From: JBGTIS01 sp041745535
GTDB lineage: Bacteria > Bacteroidota > Bacteroidia > Cytophagales > Cyclobacteriaceae
Direction: 5' to 3'
Assembly: GCA_041745535.1 (NCBI GenBank)
Contig: JBGTIS010000331.1
Location: 1-21,530 of the forward strand
Length of the DNA stretch: 21,530 nucleotides
Under the pieces are notes generated by a model. That model did no database searches. It worked only from the letters and a program-made list of their open reading frames with translations, and was not told where the DNA came from. Both the position numbers and the translations under genes were made by a program. Every line of letters begins with the position of its first letter. Within the stretch, counting starts at the first letter, position 1. This document shows, one piece after another, positions 16,128 to 21,530 of this stretch.

Positions 16128-18625
16128 AAAAATTACAAATAAAAATACCGCTTATTCTTCCCCAGGTACCCGACGAAAAAGACCGGTGTGTGCATAAACT
16201 GATAGATCAGCTACAGGAAAAGGAAGGTATAGAAAAAGTACACATTGCCGATAAAAAAGATCATCATGTACCTCAGCTCTGCTTTCATTACCATCCTGAC
16301 ATAATTTCCATTGAACAGGTTAAAACGCTGGCCCGACAAGCCGGTGCTTCCCTTACAGAGAAATTTGGTCATAAACTGATTGAGGTGAAAGGCATTCGCC
16401 ATACGCGCCATGCCCGCCACATTGAACGCATTTTACAAAGGGCAAAAGGGGTGCTGGAAGCATCCGTTTCGGCCACCGGAATGATTCGGCTTGAGTTTAA
16501 TACGAGCGAAACCAGTGAAGCACAGATTTTTGCGCTTTTAAGAAAAGAAGGGTTGGACATTCCTGATAGCGCTGTGAGTGCCGAAAAATACCTGAGCCAG
16601 GTTAACAAAAAGAAAAAACAGCATGACCATGAGGAACACCAGCATTCGGAAGAAGCGCACGAACACGATCATGCTCATGAACATGGAGGAGTTTTTGGTA
16701 AAAATACCGAACTGATCTTTTCTATTATTTGCGGCGTGCTGCTGGGAATCGGGTTTGGCCTCTCCTTTATCGATGCCGTGCCCGATTGGGCAAGCCTGGC
16801 CCTGTACATAGCCGCTTACTTTTTTGGCGGGTATTTTACGGCAAAAGAAGCCATCGAAACGGTGATGCAGGGAGATTTTGAAATTGACTTTCTGATGCTG
16901 ATCGCCGCCATTGGAGCCGCTATTTTGGGAGAATGGGCCGAAGGTGCTTTGTTACTCTTTTTGTTCAGCATGGGGCATGCCCTGGAACACTATGCCATGA
17001 ACAAAGCCCGGAAGTCCATCGCGGCGCTGGCCGAGTTGGCGCCTAAAACTGCCTTACTCAAAAAAGACGGCAAAACGGAAGAAGTAGGGATCGAAGCATT
17101 GCGTATTGGCGATGTAATCATCATAAAACCCAACAGCAAAATTTCGGCCGATGGCGTAGTCGTTAGCGGTAAAAGCAGCGTGAACCAGGCGCCCATTACC
17201 GGTGAAAGTATGCCAGTTGATAAAGTACCGGTAGCTGATCCGGACAGAGATTATAAGGCAGATAAAGATATAAAAGACGAAAACAGAGTATTCTCAGGCA
17301 CCATCAATGGAAACAATACCCTTGAGGTAAAAGTGATTAAAGAAGCCAAAGATTCCACCCTCTCGCGGCTGGTGAAACTGGTAAATGAAGCCCAGACACA
17401 AAAATCGCCTACCCAGCGTTTCACTGATACCTTTGAAAAATATTTTGTACCTGCCGTATTGCTGCTGGTAATTATTTTAAATTTTGCTTTCCTGGTAATT
17501 GATGAAACCTTTGGCCAAAGCTTTTACCGGGCCATGGCCGTACTGGTGGCCGCCAGCCCCTGTGCCCTGGCCATATCAACACCCAGTGCGGTACTGAGTG
17601 GCGTAGCCCGGGCGGCCCGGGGCGGGGTGCTGATCAAGGGCGGGCGCCCTTTGGAAGACTTGGGGGTGCTTACTGCCCTGGCTTTCGACAAAACCGGCAC
17701 GCTTACGGAAGGAAAACCCAAACTTACGCATGTTATTCCCTGGAATGGCATCTCGGAAAACGAACTCTTAACAACTGCCGTAGCCGTAGAAGCGTTGAGC
17801 GATCATCCATTGGCAAAGGCTATTGTAAAAGATGGAAAAGAAAGGTTATCCGCAATGGATATTCCCCAGGCCGATAACCTGGAAGCGGTGCTGGGCAAAG
17901 GCATCAAAGCCCAGCTCAGCGGAAACACGATTTACATAGGAAATCGTTCCTTGTTTGAAGCACTGGACAACAAAAAACCACTCCAGGACCTTGCTGAAAA
18001 AGTGCAATCGCTGGAAGAAGCAGGCAATACCACCATGATTGTTAGGAAAGATAACGATTATATCGGCATTATCGCTTTGATGGATACACCACGGGAAGAT
18101 GCCAAACCTACTTTGGAGAAACTAAAAAAGACAGGCATCAAACGCATGATCATGCTTACGGGCGATAACCAGAAAGTGGCGGATGCGGTGGCGAAAGAAA
18201 TAGGCTTAACTGATGCCTGGGGAGGCCTGCTTCCGGAACAAAAAGTAGCGTCTATCAAAGAATTACTAAAGAAAGAAAACAAAGTAGCCATGGTGGGCGA
18301 TGGGGTGAACGACGCGCCGGCTATGGCCATTAGTACGGTAGGCATCGCTATGGGCGCGGCTGGTTCTGATGTGGCACTGGAAACAGCCGATATCGCTCTG
18401 ATGTCTGACAAGCTGGAAAACCTGCCCTTCGCCATTGGATTGAGTCGTAAATCAAAGGGCATTATCAGGCAGAACCTCTGGATAAGCTTAGGTATGGTGG
18501 CTGTACTGATACCGCTTACCATCTCCGGAATCGCCAGCATAGGCCCCGCTGTACTGATGCACGAAGGGTCTACCCTTTTGGTCGTGTTCAATGCATTGCG
18601 ATTGCTGGCTTATAAAAAATCGTAA
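16124..18625 (+). CDS. P1B-4-type heavy-metal-transporting ATPase with His-rich metal-binding N-terminus
   Basis: This 833-residue inner-membrane pump uses ATP to move a transition metal out of the cytoplasm. The N-terminus has two ferredoxin-like HMA folds. The second reads GIRHTRHARHIE (90-101), matching the usual GMTCASC-type loop with both cysteines replaced by His93 and His96. A linker at 167-187 holds nine His in 21 residues. The membrane signatures are SPC (Ser478-Pro479-Cys480) and HEGST (813-817), which define the P1B-4 group linked to Co, Zn, Fe or Ni rather than Cu. Catalytic motifs are ITGES (actuator), DKTGT with phosphorylated Asp522, SDHPLA (nucleotide-binding HP motif) and GDGVNDAPAM (hinge). 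Start and upstream gene overlap as ATGA. The exact metal cannot be read. The His-for-Cys swap argues for a borderline or hard metal such as Zn, Co or Ni. Confidence 0.95.
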   Translation: MKKLQIKIPLILPQVPDEKDRCVHKLIDQLQEKEGIEKVHIADKKDHHVPQLCFHYHPDIISIEQVKTLARQAGASLTEKFGHKLIEVKGIRHTRHARHIERILQRAKGVLEASVSATGMIRLEFNTSETSEAQIFALLRKEGLDIPDSAVSAEKYLSQVNKKKKQHDHEEHQHSEEAHEHDHAHEHGGVFGKNTELIFSIICGVLLGIGFGLSFIDAVPDWASLALYIAAYFFGGYFTAKEAIETVMQGDFEIDFLMLIAAIGAAILGEWAEGALLLFLFSMGHALEHYAMNKARKSIAALAELAPKTALLKKDGKTEEVGIEALRIGDVIIIKPNSKISADGVVVSGKSSVNQAPITGESMPVDKVPVADPDRDYKADKDIKDENRVFSGTINGNNTLEVKVIKEAKDSTLSRLVKLVNEAQTQKSPTQRFTDTFEKYFVPAVLLLVIILNFAFLVIDETFGQSFYRAMAVLVAASPCALAISTPSAVLSGVARAARGGVLIKGGRPLEDLGVLTALAFDKTGTLTEGKPKLTHVIPWNGISENELLTTAVAVEALSDHPLAKAIVKDGKERLSAMDIPQADNLEAVLGKGIKAQLSGNTIYIGNRSLFEALDNKKPLQDLAEKVQSLEEAGNTTMIVRKDNDYIGIIALMDTPREDAKPTLEKLKKTGIKRMIMLTGDNQKVADAVAKEIGLTDAWGGLLPEQKVASIKELLKKENKVAMVGDGVNDAPAMAISTVGIAMGAAGSDVALETADIALMSDKLENLPFAIGLSRKSKGIIRQNLWISLGMVAVLIPLTISGIASIGPAVLMHEGSTLLVVFNALRLLAYKKS

Positions 18626-18740
18626 TGGAAAAACTGGATGAAACGTATTGATTTCCCAAAAAACATCCATAAATAAACTAAAACCATTCTACTGGCCGAT
18701 AGCCCTACGATGATCTTAAAAACCAACTCCAACTTATTGA

Positions 18741-19008
18741 TTAATTGGTGCCTGGGTATGTGCTACCGACCGGTTGGTTTTGTTAAAAGGTGAAGCCTTT
18801 TTTCAGGTAAAAAAGAAACCCTTTTTTGGGAATTCAGAAACATATCGGACAAACCGAAAACGCGAATATTGAGGTGCTGGGTACAGCCTTTAATGCCAAA
18901 AATCGGAGAGAGAAAATCCAGGTAGTATCAAGCTTCGGGAAAATAAAACTCAAAAAATTTTTAATGGAAGCGGAAGATCTGGCTGCCCTTTCTCAGGGCA
19001 ATTTCTAA
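18741..19008 (+). pseudogene. FecR-family anti-sigma factor remnant, frameshifted
   Basis: Two adjacent frames together read as the middle of a FecR protein, the periplasmic-domain anti-sigma regulator that controls SusC/SusD loci. Frame one (from 18768) gives DRLVLLKGEAFFQVKKKPF, matching the family pattern of GEAFFEV followed by PF. Frame two (from 18826) gives IEVLGTAFNAKNR, then KIQVVSSFGKIKLK and EAEDLAALSQGNF, matching the VLGTSFNV and later FecR segments. The frame changes at a run of six T at 18822-18827; five T would restore one frame. The part before DRLVLL, including the membrane helix, is absent, and the frame ends before the C-terminal domain that FecR normally has. It is about 80 residues of a usual 300-plus, so it cannot work. 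No sigma factor or SusC gene accompanies it. Confidence 0.75.
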
Positions 19009-19026
19009 AATTAACTAAAAATTGGA

Positions 19027-19070
19027 ATAAAGTCCGGTTGCGTTGATTTTGTGACCAGACTTTATTTTTA
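19027..19070 (+). terminator. Terminator-like hairpin after the FecR remnant
   Basis: ATAAAGTCCGGT (19027-19038) and ACCAGACTTTAT (19054-19065) pair over 12 positions with one mismatch across a 15-base loop. TTTT and an A/T-rich stretch follow. This fits an intrinsic terminator reading rightwards. It separates the FecR fragment from the glycosidase remnant and sulfatases, which would therefore need their own promoter at about 19071-19125. I could not match a consensus promoter there. Confidence 0.5.
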
Positions 19071-19125
19071 AATTCAATTTGAAAGAAATAATCCATATCT
19101 TAAAATAGTAGTTAGTAAAAACTTT

Positions 19126-19392
19126 ATGATGAAATTTAAAATAAAACACCTCCTATTTTTTTTTCGCATGGTATTTCCAACGCAAACGGAGCTGGTAAGA
19201 AAATACAATGAACTGATTAGCAAGCTGGATTCATTGAAGGAAAAAGGCCTTGCGGCTGCCGTGTATACCCAAACTACCGATGTGGAATCGGAGATAAACG
19301 GGTTAATGACCTATGACCGCAAGGTGTTGAAGTTTGACAAAGTCCACATGAAAAAAACGCGTAACCAACTCATTAAAGATGATGATAAGTAA
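19126..19392 (+). pseudogene. GH2-family glycosidase remnant (C-terminal end behind a signal-like start)
   Basis: This 88-codon frame has a C-terminal part (about residues 20-75: ELVRKYNELISKL, AAAVYTQTTDVESEING, LMTYDRKVLKFD) that closely resembles the very end of large Bacteroidota glycoside hydrolases of the GH2 (beta-galactosidase/glucuronidase-like) type, normally 600-1000 residues long. The first 13 residues (MMKFKIKHLLFFF) look like the start of a signal peptide. The simplest reading is a large internal deletion that joined the first codons to the last ~75. The catalytic acids and nearly the whole barrel are missing, so it cannot be a working hydrolase. Its stop codon overlaps the sulfatase start by 14 bp, so its translation may still feed ribosomes to that gene. 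The GH2 match is from memory of family C-termini. Confidence 0.7.
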
Positions 19393-21190
19393 AATTCCGC
19401 TTTCAAAAGTTATTAAAAAATCTATTTCTCTGATACCGCTGATTTTTCTGGTCCTAACCAGTTTTATTGCCTTCTCTCAGAACCGGAACAATCGAGATAC
19501 GCGCCCCAATATTATTCTGATCATGTCTGACGATATGGGCTATTCTGATATTGGCTGTTATGGCTCTGAGATCCATACCCCCAACCTGGATGCTTTGGCC
19601 CGGAACGGATTACGTTTTACCCAATTTTATAATGCTGCCCGATGCTGTCCTACCCGCGCTTCGCTGCTAACGGGTTTGTATCCGCACCAGGCCGGATTGG
19701 GTTGGATGACAGCAGCGAACTTTGATTTGCCCGGCTATCAGGATGAACTGAACAAGCAGTGCGTAACCGTTGCCGAGGTAATGAAAAACGCGGGATATGC
19801 CACCTATATGGCAGGTAAATGGCATGTATCTCTTAATACCGATAATAATGAATCCAAATACAACTGGCCCTTGCAAAGAGGATTTGACAAGTACTATGGC
19901 ATCATTAAAGGGGCAGGTAATTTTTACGATCCGGCTACCTTATGCCGCAACAATCAATTAATTACTACTTTCAACGATCCGGAATACCAACCGGAAAACT
20001 ACTATTTTACCGATGCCATTTCTGACAATGCCGTGCAGTACATCAGGGACAACAAAAAAAACAAACCCTTTTTTATGTATGTAGCCTACACGGCAGCCCA
20101 CTGGCCCATGCAGGCACCCGAAGCAGAAATTCAGAAATACAAAGGCAAATACGATGCGGGTTGGGAAGTGCTGCGAAGGAACCGGTTGAAAAAAATGAAG
20201 GAGGTTGGTGTGATTGATTCAGTAGCTGAACTTTCCCCCTTAGATACCCATCCCTGGGCAGAAGAAAAAGACAAGGAAGCCATGACCCGGCGCATGGAAA
20301 CCTATGCCGCCATGGTCGATATCATGGATCAGGGCATTGGCAGAATCGTGGAGGAACTCAAAGCAAAAGGTGTGTACGACAATACTGTAATTTTATTTCT
20401 GGAAGACAATGGGGGCAATGCGGAAGGATTAGGTTATGGAAACGGGCCGGAAGGTACAACCAAACCGGTTGCAGCCGATACGAATCAATTAAAACCTTTG
20501 GGTGACAATGAAATTCAGTATGATATCAATCCACCCATTACCCGCGGCGGACGCATGGTAATGGAAGGCAAAAAAGTAATGGCCGGACCGGCAGATACCT
20601 ATCTGGCGTATCTTAAACCCTGGGCCCAGGTTTCTAATACGCCCTTTCGCAAGTACAAACATTTTGTACACGAAGGCGGCATTGCCACGCCATTGATCGT
20701 GCACTGGCCTGCCGGCATTGGAAGTAAAGGAGAAATCAGAGCGCAGGTTAGTCATATTATCGACATCATGCCCACCGTTGCCGCATTGGGAAAAGCTGAA
20801 TATCCCACCACATTTAATGGAAATACCATAACGCCCGTTGCCGGCACCAGTTTGGTCTCTGCTTTCGCCAATCAACCAATTCCCGAAAGGGCTCTTTTCT
20901 GGGAACATGAAATGAACCGGGCCATCCGACAGGGCAAATGGAAATTGGTTTCTAGCGGAGAATTAATGGAGGGGGGTTACGGTTCCTGGAAAAATTATCA
21001 GAATGGCCCGTGGGAGCTATACGATATGGAAAAAGACCGGGGAGAGTTTAAAAACCTTGCCGGACAATATCCGGAGATTGTGCAGGACCTGATCGCCAAA
21101 TGGCAATCCTGGGCAGAAGAAGTTCATGTCTTTCCCACGCCCTGGCAGGAAAAAAAGCCACCCATCCGCGCCAATTACATTGACCATTAA
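19379..21190 (+). CDS. Secreted arylsulfatase-type sulfatase
   Basis: This 603-residue type I sulfatase cleaves sulfate esters. A positively charged start and hydrophobic segment (about residues 1-33, ending FIAFSQ) form a signal peptide without a lipobox, so the enzyme is periplasmic or secreted. Catalytic features in order are Asp51-Asp52 (IMSDDMGYSD, metal binding), Cys89-Cys-Pro-Thr-Arg93 (C-x-P-x-R; Cys89 becomes formylglycine), GKWH near residue 147, LEDNGGN (metal binding) and KHFVHEGGIATPLIVHWPAG. The length is normal. ATG at 19379 is chosen; the next codon is also ATG and is equally possible. The start overlaps the glycosidase remnant by 14 bp. The next sulfatase starts 55 bp downstream, so the three frames form one transcript. 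The sulfated substrate is unknown; tandem sulfatases usually act on different positions of one polysaccharide. Confidence 0.95.
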   Translation: MMISKIPLSKVIKKSISLIPLIFLVLTSFIAFSQNRNNRDTRPNIILIMSDDMGYSDIGCYGSEIHTPNLDALARNGLRFTQFYNAARCCPTRASLLTGLYPHQAGLGWMTAANFDLPGYQDELNKQCVTVAEVMKNAGYATYMAGKWHVSLNTDNNESKYNWPLQRGFDKYYGIIKGAGNFYDPATLCRNNQLITTFNDPEYQPENYYFTDAISDNAVQYIRDNKKNKPFFMYVAYTAAHWPMQAPEAEIQKYKGKYDAGWEVLRRNRLKKMKEVGVIDSVAELSPLDTHPWAEEKDKEAMTRRMETYAAMVDIMDQGIGRIVEELKAKGVYDNTVILFLEDNGGNAEGLGYGNGPEGTTKPVAADTNQLKPLGDNEIQYDINPPITRGGRMVMEGKKVMAGPADTYLAYLKPWAQVSNTPFRKYKHFVHEGGIATPLIVHWPAGIGSKGEIRAQVSHIIDIMPTVAALGKAEYPTTFNGNTITPVAGTSLVSAFANQPIPERALFWEHEMNRAIRQGKWKLVSSGELMEGGYGSWKNYQNGPWELYDMEKDRGEFKNLAGQYPEIVQDLIAKWQSWAEEVHVFPTPWQEKKPPIRANYIDH

Positions 21191-21245
21191 TGAAAACGCT
21201 TTTTGTTTTTAGCTACGATTGACTTACTAAATCTTTATTCAAAAA

Positions 21246-21530
21246 ATGAGAAAATACTTTTTTCTATTCCTGACTATTATGACTGGTGGCCTGTTAGCGG
21301 ATTGATCATCTCAACTACAACCTGAAGGTGAGGGAGATTCCCGCCCTAATATCATTCTCATTATGGCTGATGATATGGGGTACTCCGACCTGGGTTGTTA
21401 TGGGGGTGAAATTCATACGCCCAACCTGGATCAACTGGCTGCCAATGGCATCCGGTTTACCCAGTTTTACAATACCTCCCGATGTTGCCCTACCCGTGCT
21501 TCTTTGCTCACCGGCTTATACAATCATCAG
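21246..21530 (+). pseudogene. Second tandem sulfatase, partial, with in-frame TGA (right window edge)
   Basis: The frame starts at ATG 21246 with a signal-peptide-like MRKYFFLFLTIMTGGLLAD and meets TGA at 21303-21305. The same frame then continues open to the window edge as a sulfatase N-terminus: RPNIILIMADDMGYSD, TPNLDQLAANGIRF and the CCPTR formylglycine motif. Over the 64 residues comparable with the preceding sulfatase, 54 are identical. The stop falls just where a mature N-terminus (perhaps a lipobox Cys, TGC or TGT to TGA) would be, although Asp before it fits a lipobox poorly. The next in-frame ATG, at 21363, would drop the signal peptide and the first core strand. The gene is either a recent pseudogene or carries a base error. 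Its remaining part lies outside the window. Confidence 0.75.

Noticed and set aside
18719..18781. AAAACCAAC and GTTGGTTTT inverted repeat, possible insertion-sequence ends
   Set aside because: The arms are nine bases long, the 45 bases between hold no transposase, and there is no target duplication. The right arm lies at the FecR remnant.
21303..21305. TGA as a selenocysteine codon in the second sulfatase
   Set aside because: The site is at the end of a signal peptide, not in an active site, no insertion-element hairpin was evident right after it, and the neighbouring paralogue has no Cys there.

Overview
The window reads as Bacteroidota DNA, most plausibly a Cytophagales-type environmental bacterium. 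It carries a classic SusC/SusD outer-membrane pair, sulfatases with Bacteroidota-type signal peptides, AT-rich spacers, and almost no Shine-Dalgarno sequences. The order-level guess is an inference from general style, not from a marker gene.

Layout. The left end (66-4899, minus strand) is a SusC-like TonB-dependent transporter followed by its SusD-like lipoprotein, which together take up glycan oligomers. A run of 7-bp repeats lies at the window edge just past SusD. Next, on the plus strand, come a small conserved protein (5389-5706) and a small secreted protein with an HExxH zinc-protease motif (6323-6844). A lipoprotein sulfatase with an extra C-terminal beta-rich domain is on the minus strand (7000-8823).

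The centre (9139-14481) is one giant 1780-residue cytoplasmic protein. It combines two alpha/beta-hydrolase domains, each with a readable Ser-Asp-His triad, an uncharacterised middle domain, a caspase-like CHAT protease domain with a His/Cys dyad, and a helical TPR-like tail. It is the most unusual object here. It looks like a single-gene system in which a protease and two lipase-like enzymes share one chain, possibly in stress response or phage defence (inference).

At 14946-18625 two genes overlap by ATGA: an MFS exporter-like protein and a P1B-4-type metal-transporting ATPase (SPC and HEGST motifs, Asp522 phosphorylation site). The ATPase has a His-rich linker and a heavy-metal-associated (HMA) domain whose CxxC metal site is replaced by HxxH. 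The pair is probably a metal-efflux operon.

The right end (18741-21530, plus strand) looks like a decaying polysaccharide-utilisation locus. It holds a frameshifted FecR anti-sigma remnant, a terminator-like hairpin, a GH2 glycosidase reduced to its last ~75 codons behind a signal-peptide-like start, one intact sulfatase, and the start of a very similar second sulfatase interrupted by an in-frame TGA at the end of its signal peptide. The SusC/SusD pair and the sulfatases suggest growth on sulfated polysaccharides. The formylglycine-generating maturase that the sulfatases need is not in the window.
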